Made by a program: the position numbers and the translations under genes
The notes under the pieces: model-generated
Databases searched by the model: none
Seen by the model: the letters and a program-made list of their open reading frames with translations, nothing else
Told to the model about the DNA's origin: nothing
In this document: positions 15,903 to 24,692 of the stretch, in pieces
Layout: each line of letters begins with the position of its first letter
Numbering within the stretch: position 1 is the stretch's first letter
Assembly (NCBI GenBank): GCA_002348095.1
Contig: DDYT01000029.1
Span: forward strand, 1-64,000
DNA: 64,000 nt
Origin: Erysipelotrichaceae bacterium UBA2227
GTDB lineage: Bacteria; Bacillota_I; Bacilli_A; Erysipelotrichales; Erysipelotrichaceae
Reading direction: 5' to 3'

Positions 15903-16607
15903 ATGCCATTCAACATCACGGACCCCAACGGCCGTCCCATCGGAATTATTGTCAAACGCTATACCCTTGAAGATCCCAATGCAATGATCTTTATGGTAGG
16001 ACTGACCAAACAGCGATACGGAGCTTTGGATATTGACAATGACAGAATACGATCGAATATCGCATTTTCCTTAGATTGTCAGACCATGTTTGGATCGATT
16101 AAAGAAGAGAAATTCGATCAGGCACTTCGGGAAATCTGGCGCAATGAGTACAGTCATTTGGGATATTATAAAGAAGACTTCTTGATCCGGCGGCTGATGC
16201 TTAATCGCAGTGTGCCGATGGATCAGTATTTACGGCTCGAAGGATTTGATTTCGAGGGATATGTATTGTTGGACGGCAGAAATCTGACATTTTCCAGCGA
16301 TTACTCAATCGTAATGAACTGGGAGGATACATATATCCAGCCCATCCAGTGCCGCCAGTACGGATTTCCGCTTCATGCTAAGATCACCGATATTCCCATC
16401 GTGGGTTTTGAGAATATCCCACTGTCCGGTGCCTGGGATCATGTTCATCAGACAAAATTATCTGCAATATCGGGAAATGTTGAGATGAAACTGAATATTC
16501 CGATGGTATGTCATCTGAAGAAAGATACAGCTATTCAAATCTACTTTGCAAAAGAAAAAATCGCCGGTATTTACGGCGATGGCATCTTCTATTCAGCGTT
16601 AATGTGA
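15903..16607 (+). CDS. uncharacterised 234-residue protein
   Basis: I do not recognise this family. The protein is soluble, with no signal peptide or membrane segment. Mixed alpha/beta content is suggested by alternating hydrophobic strands at both ends (GIIVKRYTLED, ILVMNW-like middle, IPMVCHLKK, IQIYFAKEKIAGIYG). It has its own promoter and a strong AGGAGGATATT ribosome site, so it is very likely expressed. The convergent neighbour is a zinc-ribbon membrane protein whose stop lies 0 bases away. No function is proposed. Confidence 0.6.
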   Translation: MPFNITDPNGRPIGIIVKRYTLEDPNAMIFMVGLTKQRYGALDIDNDRIRSNIAFSLDCQTMFGSIKEEKFDQALREIWRNEYSHLGYYKEDFLIRRLMLNRSVPMDQYLRLEGFDFEGYVLLDGRNLTFSSDYSIVMNWEDTYIQPIQCRQYGFPLHAKITDIPIVGFENIPLSGAWDHVHQTKLSAISGNVEMKLNIPMVCHLKKDTAIQIYFAKEKIAGIYGDGIFYSALM

Positions 16608-17060
16608 TTACATCCTCGCTCCGCACTTCTTACAGTACGCAGCATCTTCATCGTTGAGCTCAGAGCAACTGCGACAGCGGACTTTTACGACTTCCTTAGC
16701 AGAAGATAAATGGTCTTTCAGATTGGTTGCTTCCAAAGCATCATTCAGCATACCGCCGGCCTGACGGGAAAAAGGCTTCAAGTCTTCGCGTGCCTGCTCG
16801 GGATCCAAAACCATCCCGGAACCCGCTTTACCATGAGCACCGACTGTGGAAATCAAGGTTCCCGCAAACAACAGGATAAATCCAATGATTGCCGGTCCCA
16901 TCGGATTGGAATCATGTAAACTCCACGGATCCGCAAAAGCAAAGGTCACAAATACAGAGAAAAATAGAACTAATCCAATACCCATCATAATGCGTCCGAC
17001 GTAGAAAAGCGTCTTGCGACCACTGGAAATCTGACTGCCCGTTGATTGTTTTTCTTTCAT
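16608..17060 (-). CDS. small membrane protein with C-terminal zinc ribbon
   Basis: The 150-residue protein has two membrane helices at about residues 18-45 and 55-78, and a C-terminal zinc ribbon made of CRSC and CKKC 12 residues apart (VRCRSCSELNDEDAAYCKKCGAR). Such proteins often have roles in envelope stress or signalling but this one has no named family that I can give. GGGGGT precedes the start. Upstream lies a TATCATGATA palindrome shared with the divergent gene. Confidence 0.6.
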   Translation of the reverse strand: MKEKQSTGSQISSGRKTLFYVGRIMMGIGLVLFFSVFVTFAFADPWSLHDSNPMGPAIIGFILLFAGTLISTVGAHGKAGSGMVLDPEQAREDLKPFSRQAGGMLNDALEATNLKDHLSSAKEVVKVRCRSCSELNDEDAAYCKKCGARM

Positions 17061-17089
17061 ATTATTACCCCCAAAGGATAGATATATTT

Positions 17090-17099
17090 TATCATGATA
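17090..17099. promoter_or_regulatory. palindrome TATCATGATA upstream of the zinc-ribbon gene
   Basis: A 10-bp perfect palindrome 30 bases upstream of the minus-strand start, overlapping a TAAAAT-like -10 on that strand. The same core recurs at 17200-17211 and 22917-22930. Confidence 0.45.
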
Positions 17100-17199
17100 T
17101 GAATGATTGTAAATGCTTGTTCAAGTAAAGATGAGTAGATTGTAATCCTGGGTATCGACATTTAGGCGTCTTTTCACAAATCCGTCACGCAATTTCAAA

Positions 17200-17211
17200 A
17201 TATCATGATAT
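17200..17211. promoter_or_regulatory. palindrome ATATCATGATAT overlapping the -10 of the 17243 gene
   Basis: A perfect 12-bp palindrome whose right end runs into TATACT (17208-17213), the likely -10 of the following gene. A repressor or redox regulator binding here would control it. Confidence 0.45.
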
Positions 17212-17242
17212 ACTGAAATTGACCGATCCATGGAGGAATACG

Positions 17243-17470
17243 ATGAAAAGAAAGAACTTGATGGGTATCGTCGGTGCCGTCTTGGGGGCTTTGGTTGGCT
17301 TTTTCATCGGGGGGATCATAGGCATATACATCGGCAGCAGTTTTTTGAGCAAGGTAACGATGTTTGGCAGCACCGGCTATGAGCTAGGTGCAAACATAGG
17401 GATCTTGATCGGACTGATCGTTTTTGTGCCTATCGGAGTCATTTTAGGAAAAAAATCAGTGAATGAGTAA
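17243..17470 (+). CDS. small glycine-rich membrane protein
   Basis: The 75-residue protein is almost all membrane: two hydrophobic segments with many Gly residues (GIVGAVLGALVGFFIGGIIG and ANIGILIGLIVFVPIGVILG), ending in a short charged tail. The glycine spacing suggests tight helix packing. ATG 17243 follows TGGAGGA; an upstream in-frame start at 17219 would overlap the promoter. I do not recognise a family. It has its own terminator. Confidence 0.55.
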   Translation: MKRKNLMGIVGAVLGALVGFFIGGIIGIYIGSSFLSKVTMFGSTGYELGANIGILIGLIVFVPIGVILGKKSVNE

Positions 17471-17472
17471 AA

Positions 17473-17492
17473 AAGCCTGCGCAAGCAGGTTT
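17473..17492 (+). terminator. terminator after the small membrane protein
   Basis: Hairpin AAGCCTGC/GCAGGTTT with GCAA loop (one G-T pair), starting 2 bases after the stop; short T-run. Confidence 0.6.
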
Positions 17493-17543
17493 TGACTATA
17501 ATAATGAGCAATTGTGTTTGAAGTACGAGTGGAGGAGATAGAG

Positions 17544-18623
17544 ATGAACGAAATAACAGTAACTGCCGAACAGCTGAAAAGATTATGTCATGAGATATTC
17601 TATCATTTGGGATTGAGTGAACAAGACAGTACAACCGTGACCGATGTCATGGTCATGGCCGATTTGATGGGAATCGACTCGCATGGCATCCGTCGCCTTT
17701 CGATGATTGACCAGCACATTCAACGGAGATATATCGACGTGAAAGCTCATCCGAATATCTTGTTTGAAACTCCGGTATCTGCACTTGTTGATGGGAGTCG
17801 CAGCGCAGGGCAAGTTGTATCCGTATTTGCGATGCAACAGGCAATTGATAAGGCAACAAAGACCGGTGTCGGACTAGTCACTGTCCGAAACTCCAATCAT
17901 TACGGGATTGCCGGATATTACTCAAGAATGGCAAGTGATCAAGGTCTGATCGGAGTATCGATGACCAACTCACTTGCAGCGGTCGTGCCAACGCTTGGTT
18001 CTGAGCCCATGTTGGGCACCAACCCGATCGCATTCAGTATTCCGTCAGAAAACGGCGGATTCCATTTAGACATGGCTACTTCCGTCGTGTCGGTGGGGAA
18101 AATCGAACTCCATCAGCAAGCCCAACAGCCGATCCCATGGGGATGGGGATTAAACAAGGATGGCGAAAATGAAACCGATCCGCTGAAAGTACTAAAAGCC
18201 ATATTTGACGGTCAGTCCGGATTGCATCCGTTAGGCGGATATGGGGAAGTGCATGGCGGACACAAGGGATACGGTTTGTCCATGGTCGTCGAAATACTTT
18301 CGGCCATTTGCTCATCCGGAAGGACATCCAATCATATCGAAGAACAGGGGGTCTCCGGAGTCAGTCATTTCTTTATGGCCATCGATCCCAAAATATTCGG
18401 AGATCCGAAGGTTATCCAGGATAATTTGGATAGGTATCTCAATGAAATCCGTAATTCTTCGAAAGCGAAATTACATGATCGGATATACATTCATGGCGAA
18501 AAGGAAATGGAAGCATATTCTTGTCGAACTGCTGAGGGTATCCTGATCAGTGAAAAAACGATGAAAGAAATCAACGAACTGTGTCAGAGAATGAATATAA
18601 ACATTGAGACATATTTTGACTAA
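17544..18623 (+). CDS. Ldh2 family NAD(P)-dependent dehydrogenase (malate/L-lactate/sulfolactate type)
   Basis: The 359-residue protein belongs to the Ldh_2/MDH2 family, unrelated to classical lactate dehydrogenase. It has MGIDSHGIRRL near residue 49, the VRNSNHYGIAGYYS segment with the catalytic His, GTNPIAF near 165, DMATSVV and GHKGYGLSMVVE. Family members oxidise or reduce malate, lactate, ureidoglycolate, 2,3-diketogulonate or sulfolactate. ATG 17544 follows GGAGGAG and replaces an upstream TTG start. It is a single gene sharing a terminator with hppA. A sulfolactate role is tempting given the sulfoquinovose cluster but that pathway does not make sulfolactate. Confidence 0.75.
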   Translation: MNEITVTAEQLKRLCHEIFYHLGLSEQDSTTVTDVMVMADLMGIDSHGIRRLSMIDQHIQRRYIDVKAHPNILFETPVSALVDGSRSAGQVVSVFAMQQAIDKATKTGVGLVTVRNSNHYGIAGYYSRMASDQGLIGVSMTNSLAAVVPTLGSEPMLGTNPIAFSIPSENGGFHLDMATSVVSVGKIELHQQAQQPIPWGWGLNKDGENETDPLKVLKAIFDGQSGLHPLGGYGEVHGGHKGYGLSMVVEILSAICSSGRTSNHIEEQGVSGVSHFFMAIDPKIFGDPKVIQDNLDRYLNEIRNSSKAKLHDRIYIHGEKEMEAYSCRTAEGILISEKTMKEINELCQRMNINIETYFD

Positions 18624-18624
18624 A

Positions 18625-18644
18625 AAACTGCCCAAGGGCAGTTT
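18625..18644. terminator. bidirectional terminator between Ldh2 and hppA
   Basis: AAACTGCC/GGCAGTTT stem with CAAG loop, followed by GTTTTTT on the plus strand and preceded by an A-run (T-run on the minus strand). Confidence 0.75.
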
Positions 18645-18649
18645 GTTTT

Positions 18650-20674
18650 TTATTCGATACCTAACAACTTAAATACGATGGAACCGTACTGAACGATCAG
18701 CGGCGCAAATACCAGGGCCACGATTGACAACAGCTTGATCAGAATGTTCATTGCCGGACCGGCCGTATCTTTAAACGGATCACCCACGGTATCCCCGACA
18801 ATTCCGGCATTGTGAGCAAAGCTGCCCTTACCGCCGTGAACACCGGATTCAATATACTTCTTCGCATTATCCCAGGCACCCCCGGCATTGGACATCATGA
18901 TTGCCAACAGGACACCGGACATGATGGTGCCCGCAATCAGACCGCCCAGCGTTTCTTCACCAAACAGCAATCCGACCGTGATCGGAACGATGATCGCCAA
19001 CACCCCGGGAAGAACCATTTCCTTCAACGCAGCTTTTGTAGAGATCTGAACACAGCGCTCATACTCCGGCAAGGTCGTACCCTCCATGATTCCGGGAATT
19101 TCCTTAAACTGACGACGGACTTCAATGACCATTTCATTGGCAGCTTTCGATACCGATTTCAACGTCAAGGCACTGAACATAAAGGGCAGCATGCCGCCGA
19201 TCATCAAACCGATCAGACTGAGCGGGTTGAGTAAGTTGATGCTGGTCATCTTTACTGCCTCAGCATAGGCCGCAAACAACGCCAAGGAAGTAAGTGCAGC
19301 CGAACCGATAGCAAATCCCTTACCAATCGCCGCAGTCGTATTACCGACAGCATCCAGTTTATCCGTAATCTCCCGAACTTCATGAGGTAAGTCAGCCATC
19401 TGAGCAATACCGCCGGCATTATCGGCAATCGGCCCGTAAGCATCGACCGCAACCGTTATTCCGGTCGTCGATAACATTCCGACGGCAGCCAATGCAATGC
19501 CATATAAACCCATGGTCGGATTTTGTGCCCCGCCCATAGAATAATACGAAACGATGATACCGATGACGATAAAGATCGTCGGCGGCATGGTGGAGAACAT
19601 TCCCTCACCCAATCCGGCAATGATATTGGTTGCGGAACCGGACATCGACTCATAGGCGATCCGCTGTACCCTTCCAAAATCTGCCGAAGTAAACAGCTCG
19701 GTGGTCATACCGATCAACACACCCACCAGCAAACCGGCCGCAACCGGATAAAATGCCAATGAGTTACCAAACACGACATCACTCAATACCCAGGTGGCAA
19801 TCAGAACGAAGATTCCGGCACAATAAGTTCCGATATTCAGTACGCGCTGCGCATTGGGGTGATGTGATACACGAACAATTAAAATTCCCAGTATAGATGA
19901 AACGATACCAATAGCCGCCAAAACCAACGGAAACAAAGCGCCGTTGCGACCGAAAACGATCGAACCCAAAGTGATGGCTGAAATGATCGAACCAACATAC
20001 GATTCAAACAGGTCAGCACCCATCCCGGCAACATCGCCGACATTGTCACCGACATTGTCCGCAATGACCGCCGGATTGCGCGGATCATCTTCCGGAATAC
20101 CGGCTTCCATCTTGCCGACCAAGTCCGCACCGACATCCGCCGCTTTGGTATAAATACCGCCGCCGACCCGGGCAAACAGAGCGATCGAAGAAGCACCCAA
20201 ACCGAAACCGGTCATATTAAGAACGTCCCCGCTGAACAACATTAATAAAATGCCCAATCCGACGATACCCAGACCGACCACCGACATGCCCATGACGGCA
20301 CCGCCGGAAAAGGCGATCGTCAACGCTTTTTTCTGACTTGTACGGGCGGCCTGCGCTGTTTTCACATTTGCCTGTGTCGCAATTTTCATTCCGAAAAATC
20401 CGGCCAGCATCGAAAGCATTGCGCCTAACACAAAAGCCACTGCGGTCTCGATACTGATAGCAAAAGCCAGAGTAACCGTAACCAGCGCTGCAAAGACACT
20501 CAGATACTTATACTCGCTTTCGAGAAACGCCATGGCTCCCTGATGAATAAATCCGGCAATTTCCTGCATCCTTGCATTCCCTTTTTCAGCGGACATAACC
20601 ACATAACTGAGATAAGCCGCAAAGAGCAAAGCCACAACACCGACAACAATAACACCCACAAATAGTAAATCCAT
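18650..20674 (-). CDS. hppA: membrane-bound ion-pumping pyrophosphatase, K+-dependent type
   Basis: The 674-residue protein has about 16 membrane helices and the diagnostic motifs of membrane pyrophosphatase: DVGADLVGK and [21 protein letters not shown] (pyrophosphate binding; key parts DNVGDNVGD), plus a C-terminal [15 protein letters not shown] has Ala where K+-independent enzymes carry Lys, so the enzyme should need potassium. It couples hydrolysis of pyrophosphate to H+ or Na+ export. The ion cannot be decided from sequence by eye. The start was set at 20674 behind AAGGAGG, dropping 18 upstream residues. It suits an anaerobe that recovers energy from biosynthetic pyrophosphate. Confidence 0.92.
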   Translation of the reverse strand: MDLLFVGVIVVGVVALLFAAYLSYVVMSAEKGNARMQEIAGFIHQGAMAFLESEYKYLSVFAALVTVTLAFAISIETAVAFVLGAMLSMLAGFFGMKIATQANVKTAQAARTSQKKALTIAFSGGAVMGMSVVGLGIVGLGILLMLFSGDVLNMTGFGLGASSIALFARVGGGIYTKAADVGADLVGKMEAGIPEDDPRNPAVIADNVGDNVGDVAGMGADLFESYVGSIISAITLGSIVFGRNGALFPLVLAAIGIVSSILGILIVRVSHHPNAQRVLNIGTYCAGIFVLIATWVLSDVVFGNSLAFYPVAAGLLVGVLIGMTTELFTSADFGRVQRIAYESMSGSATNIIAGLGEGMFSTMPPTIFIVIGIIVSYYSMGGAQNPTMGLYGIALAAVGMLSTTGITVAVDAYGPIADNAGGIAQMADLPHEVREITDKLDAVGNTTAAIGKGFAIGSAALTSLALFAAYAEAVKMTSINLLNPLSLIGLMIGGMLPFMFSALTLKSVSKAANEMVIEVRRQFKEIPGIMEGTTLPEYERCVQISTKAALKEMVLPGVLAIIVPITVGLLFGEETLGGLIAGTIMSGVLLAIMMSNAGGAWDNAKKYIESGVHGGKGSFAHNAGIVGDTVGDPFKDTAGPAMNILIKLLSIVALVFAPLIVQYGSIVFKLLGIE

Positions 20675-20993
20675 TTTTCCTCCTTGACAACAAATGGCCA
20701 TTTCAAATGAATAAGTCTTCCGTATCACGGAAATCTATGTCAATGAGATACTCTCCGCCCTCTATTTTATCAGATGAGAGCATTCTGTTCTATAAAAATA
20801 ACGTGAAAACCGATAAGTTTGTGAAACATCGTTCATCTTTATAACTTTCACATAACACGTGTAGACACCAACTTGAAATTTTGTTACAATGTGGCAGATG
20901 AATATTCAGACGGTATTTATCAAAAAAAGCGATGATATCGGCATAAAATATGCTAAAATTATAGGTGTCATAAGGCTTACTTAAGGAGTTGCG
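20675..20993. other. divergent intergenic region between hppA and the M23 peptidase gene
   Basis: The 319 bases hold a TTCCGT-ATC-ACGGAA inverted repeat (20718-20732) in the hppA leader, a weak minus-strand promoter (TAGAAC-17-TAAAAT reading toward hppA) and a plus-strand promoter at 20862-20890. No gene is seen. Confidence 0.5.
20862..20890 (+). promoter_or_regulatory. promoter upstream of the LysM-G5-M23 gene
   Basis: TAGACA (20862-20867) and TACAAT (20885-20890), 17-base spacer. The leader to ATG 20994 is about 95 bases long. Confidence 0.45.
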
Positions 20994-22139
20994 ATGAAAT
21001 TTATTTATAAATACGACAAACTCATCATCATATCGCTGACATTGGCTTTGGGCTGGCTTTTAAGTACGACCAATGCCCTCAATTCATTGGTTGCTGAGCC
21101 GACGATCGGATATGAGTTCAAAGTCGATGGGGAAGTCTGGTTTGTGCTGGAAAGCAAAGATGAAATCCACCGGATGTTGCAGGTATATAAAAACAGCTAC
21201 CTGAAAAATATTGACAGTGAAGCACAGATCCGCTCGATTTCCTTTAAGCAGGAAATTGAAATCAATGAGATTGAGATCAAAGATCAGGTACTGGCATCTG
21301 TAAAAGAAGCTGAAGCGATGATCAATGAGAATGAAGTAGAAGCCGAATATTATACTGTGGTTTCCGGAGACAGTTTCTGGGCGATTGCCAACAAGAGCAA
21401 GATCCCTTTGGCGAAACTGATAGAATACAACCCGGAAATGAACCCCGAACGCATCTGGCCCGGTAATAAAATCATGTTTCGACCTGCCGATCCCAAGCTC
21501 GATGTGACGGTTACTTTCCAGAATACATTACTTGAGCCGGTTGAGTTTGAGACACAGTATATTCAAGACAGCAGTTTATATGCTTCCCAACGGGTCACCG
21601 TGAAAAACGGGGTCGAAGGGGAGATGTATGTAACATACGATATTACCATGGTCAACGGTTATCCGACGGAAGTCAAGGTACTTAATGAAGAAGTCATCAA
21701 AGAACCTGTTACACGGGTTGTCAGGGTAGGGACCAAGCGGACGCTTACCCGGATCAGTCGCACTAATTTCGGTGTGGTCGTGGGTAATCTGACCAGTGGC
21801 TTTGGTTATCGCAGAGATCCGATTTCCGGAGTTCGTAAGTTCCATAACGGTATCGACATAGCTGCACCGCGCGGAACCCCGGTGTATGCGTATACCAACG
21901 GGAAAGTCGTTACTGCCGGTTGGGGAAATATGACCGGAAACTATGTGGTCATCGATCATGGCGGCGGACTGAGAACCAAATACTTACACTTATCGAGCAT
22001 ATCGGTCAGTGTCGGTCAGTCGGTCAAAGTCGGTCAGAAAATCGGAGGAGTAGGTTCGACCGGATACAGTACCGGCAATCACTTGCACTTCGAAGTGACC
22101 AAAAACGGGGTTGCGGTCAATCCATTACTTTATCTGTAG
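20994..22139 (+). CDS. LysM-G5-M23 cell-wall endopeptidase
   Basis: The 381-residue protein starts with a signal anchor (LIIISLTLALGWLLS). A LysM domain lies at about 118-162 (YYTVVSGDSFWAIANKS, YNPEMNPERIWPG), a G5 domain at about 170-245 (VEFETQYIQDSSLY, GVEGEMYVTY), and an M23 peptidase at 255-381. The zinc site is visible: His and Asp in FHNGIDIAAP and the HLHFEV motif. It would be exported, bind peptidoglycan and cut cross-links. AAGGAG precedes the start. It has its own promoter and terminator. Confidence 0.9.
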   Translation: MKFIYKYDKLIIISLTLALGWLLSTTNALNSLVAEPTIGYEFKVDGEVWFVLESKDEIHRMLQVYKNSYLKNIDSEAQIRSISFKQEIEINEIEIKDQVLASVKEAEAMINENEVEAEYYTVVSGDSFWAIANKSKIPLAKLIEYNPEMNPERIWPGNKIMFRPADPKLDVTVTFQNTLLEPVEFETQYIQDSSLYASQRVTVKNGVEGEMYVTYDITMVNGYPTEVKVLNEEVIKEPVTRVVRVGTKRTLTRISRTNFGVVVGNLTSGFGYRRDPISGVRKFHNGIDIAAPRGTPVYAYTNGKVVTAGWGNMTGNYVVIDHGGGLRTKYLHLSSISVSVGQSVKVGQKIGGVGSTGYSTGNHLHFEVTKNGVAVNPLLYL

Positions 22140-22145
22140 TTTAAT

Positions 22146-22172
22146 GCGAACCAAGTCGGTTCGCTTTTTTTT
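22146..22172 (+). terminator. terminator after the M23 peptidase gene
   Basis: GCGAACC/GGTTCGC hairpin followed by eight T. Confidence 0.85.
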
Positions 22173-22210
22173 ATGAAAGAGGAGTATAATGAAGGTAAGG
22201 AGGATTAATC

Positions 22211-22792
22211 ATGGACATACTATCAATCTTGAACTCATTGCAAGATAAACAGGCCGTCAATGAGTTAACCAAATCCGTCGGAGGTAATTCCGATCAAGTC
22301 AAAAAAGCGGTAGAGCTTGGATTACCTATGCTGATGCAGGCAATGAATAATAATGCCAAAACACCGCAAGGGGCAGCCGCATTAGCTAAAGCATTGGATC
22401 AGCACAAAGAAGATCCGGTGGAAGATGTAGTGAGTTTCTTAAAAGGCGTCGACGTTAATGACGGAAAGAAAATATTGGGACATGTATTCCAACAAAAAAC
22501 ATCTTCCGTTGAGAAAAACCTTGCGGCACAAACCGGAATGTCGAGCAATCAGGTGGAAAACCTGCTAGCACAACTGGCACCGGTCGTACTTGGAGCATTG
22601 GGTAAAGAAAAGAATCAAAAGGGTGTGGATGCCAACGGTCTGACATCGATGATTCCGATGATTACCGGACTGCTGGGATCAGGGTCAAACAAGGATCTGA
22701 TGGGTATGGCAACCAAACTGCTTGATGCAGATGGGGATGGTGACATCATGGATGATGTCTCAAAAATGCTTGGCGGATTGTTTAAAAAGTAA
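22211..22792 (+). CDS. DUF937 protein
   Basis: The 193-residue protein matches the DUF937/YidB-like pattern: an N-terminal helical repeat (QVKKAVELGLPMLMQAMNNNAKTPQG), a second repeat (SSVEKNLAAQTGMSSNQVENLLAQLAPVVLGALG) and a glycine-rich C-terminus. The end has DADGDGDIMDD, an Asp-rich loop like an EF-hand or dockerin calcium site. Function is not known. AAGGAGGATT precedes the start; it stands alone with its own terminator. Confidence 0.8.
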   Translation: MDILSILNSLQDKQAVNELTKSVGGNSDQVKKAVELGLPMLMQAMNNNAKTPQGAAALAKALDQHKEDPVEDVVSFLKGVDVNDGKKILGHVFQQKTSSVEKNLAAQTGMSSNQVENLLAQLAPVVLGALGKEKNQKGVDANGLTSMIPMITGLLGSGSNKDLMGMATKLLDADGDGDIMDDVSKMLGGLFKK

Positions 22793-22805
22793 AGATAAAG
22801 AAATG

Positions 22806-22834
22806 AAATGGGACACTATCGTATCCCATTTTTG
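22806..22834 (+). terminator. probable terminator after the DUF937 gene
   Basis: AAATGGGA/TCCCATTT stem with a 10-base loop, then TTT. Confidence 0.5.
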
Positions 22835-22871
22835 CATTTGATACCAGAATATTTTATCATAGTCATATCGG

Positions 22872-22899
22872 TTGAAACTCAAACATGAATTGATATACT
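22872..22899 (+). promoter_or_regulatory. promoter for the 2-oxoacid oxidoreductase operon
   Basis: TTGAAA (22872-22877) and TATACT (22894-22899) with a 16-base spacer. A palindrome (22917-22930) lies about 10 bases after the expected start point. Confidence 0.55.
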
Positions 22900-22916
22900 T
22901 AAATCATCAATCATAA

Positions 22917-22930
22917 AATATCATGATATT
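22917..22930. promoter_or_regulatory. 14-bp palindrome AATATCATGATATT downstream of the promoter
   Basis: A perfect palindrome with the same core as 17090-17099 and 17200-17211. Its place right after the transcription start fits a repressor roadblock. Confidence 0.45.
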
Positions 22931-23006
22931 CAGGTCAAAGATGAATAAGCAACTTTTATGATGGAATTAAGCCACTAGAGTTAAGTCAAGAAAGGAGTTC
23001 TTTCAA

Positions 23007-24692
23007 ATGAGAGAATCACTATCCATCGTACTCTCCGGTGAAGCGGGTCAGGGTTTACAAACCATCGAAGAATTCTTAGTAGAAGCTTTGTCAAACGAAT
23101 ACTACGTCTTCACATCCAAAGAAGTCATGTCGCGGGTACGCGGCGGAAACAACTCCGTCGAAATCCGGGTCGCTTCCACTCCGGTATACGCCTTACGGCA
23201 TCACATCGACTACTTATTTTTATTAAACAATCATTCCTTCTACCGCTTGGGCAAACGCGTCACATCAGAGACCGTGGTTTTTGGGGAAGAAGGATTTTTA
23301 AGCGAAGAAGAAAAATCGAAATACGGAGTTGATTTGACAAAATTCGATCTCACTTCCCTCGCAAAACAAGCCGGAAGCAAAATTTATGCCAATACGGTAT
23401 TGTTCGGCTACATTGCCGGTATGCTGGATCTAAGTAAAAATCACGGTCATGACCTGATTACGGCACGATTTGAGAGCCGGGGTGAAAAAATCATACAAGA
23501 CAACATCAATGCCTTTGATATCGGCTATCAGCTCGGTGTGCCTTTTGAAGTAAAAACACCGATCAAAAAGCGAACGGATCATACGAAATATGTGATCATG
23601 GACGGAAACAAATCCTTAGGCATCGGGGCATTGGCCGGCGGAGTCAATTACATCGCCTCCTATCCGATGTCTCCGGGAACCACACTGCTCAGCTATCTCT
23701 CCTCCAAAGGAGAGGAATTTGGCGTGTTGGCAGAACAGGCTGAAGATGAAATCGCCGCACTGAATATGACCATCGGTGCCTGGTACGCAGGTGCCCGTGG
23801 CATCGTTACGACCTCCGGCGGCGGATTTGCCTTAATGACAGAAGCCGTATCACTTGCCGGCATCACCGAAAATCCGGCCGTTATCCATGTGGCCCAACGC
23901 CCCGGACCTGCTACCGGACTGCCGACCCGCACCGAACAAGGCGATCTCAATCTGGTCGTCTATGCCGGTCACGGCGAATTCCCAAGAATCGTCTTAGCTC
24001 CCGGAAAACCGGAAGACGGCATCCAGTTGGCTCAACAGGCTTTCTGGCTGGCAGATAAATATCAGGTGCCGGTCTTTATCCTCTCTGATCAGTACTGGCT
24101 GGAATCCATGAGCCAAATGGAACCCTTTGAATTGTCCGACAAATATCTTGAAACCTTTACGGTCACCACCGAAAAAGGATATAAGCGCTATAACTGGGAT
24201 ACGACGATTTCCCCACGCGGTGTTCCGGGATTTGGGGAAGGCTTTGTCAAAGCGGACAGTGATGAACATGATGAAGAAGGACAAATCACCGAAGATTTCG
24301 ATGTCCGCATCCGCATGCATGAAAAACGTCTGGCCAAACGCGAACTGTTACTTGAAGATTATATCGAACCTGAATTTTTGGGTAACAAAGAAAGCAAGAA
24401 CTTATTAGTCGGTTGGGGATCGACGTACGGCGTCCTTAAGGAACTCGTTGAGACATCCGGATTGGATGTAGGGTTTCTTTACGTAAAACAACCATTCCCG
24501 CTGCCCTTGCATCTTCAAAAGCATTTTGAAGGGAAAAATGTCATCGTCGTCGAAAACAATGCGACCGGACAGTTCGCCAATATCCTGAAACTGGAATTGG
24601 ATGTCAGGGTCAACGAGCGTATCCTTAAGTATAACGGAGAACCCTTCCACATCGAAGAAATCGAAGCGAAGGTCAAGGAGGTGCTGAGATGA
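23007..24692 (+). CDS. korA: 2-oxoacid:ferredoxin oxidoreductase, fused gamma-alpha subunit
   Basis: The 561-residue protein joins two parts. Residues 1-185 are the gamma domain (IVLSGEAGQGLQTIEEFL, SRVRGGNNSVEIR). From about 195 comes the alpha, pyrimidine-binding domain (MDGNKSLGIGALAGGVNYIASYPMSPGT, of which YPMSPGT is typical, and TTSGGGFALMTEAV, RPGPATGLPTRTEQGDL). It forms one enzyme with the TPP-binding beta subunit that follows with ATGA overlap. The enzyme would decarboxylate a 2-oxoacid to acyl-CoA with ferredoxin as electron partner. 2-Oxoglutarate or branched-chain/aryl oxoacids are possible substrates. No separate ferredoxin subunit is nearby. Confidence 0.85.
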   Translation: MRESLSIVLSGEAGQGLQTIEEFLVEALSNEYYVFTSKEVMSRVRGGNNSVEIRVASTPVYALRHHIDYLFLLNNHSFYRLGKRVTSETVVFGEEGFLSEEEKSKYGVDLTKFDLTSLAKQAGSKIYANTVLFGYIAGMLDLSKNHGHDLITARFESRGEKIIQDNINAFDIGYQLGVPFEVKTPIKKRTDHTKYVIMDGNKSLGIGALAGGVNYIASYPMSPGTTLLSYLSSKGEEFGVLAEQAEDEIAALNMTIGAWYAGARGIVTTSGGGFALMTEAVSLAGITENPAVIHVAQRPGPATGLPTRTEQGDLNLVVYAGHGEFPRIVLAPGKPEDGIQLAQQAFWLADKYQVPVFILSDQYWLESMSQMEPFELSDKYLETFTVTTEKGYKRYNWDTTISPRGVPGFGEGFVKADSDEHDEEGQITEDFDVRIRMHEKRLAKRELLLEDYIEPEFLGNKESKNLLVGWGSTYGVLKELVETSGLDVGFLYVKQPFPLPLHLQKHFEGKNVIVVENNATGQFANILKLELDVRVNERILKYNGEPFHIEEIEAKVKEVLR

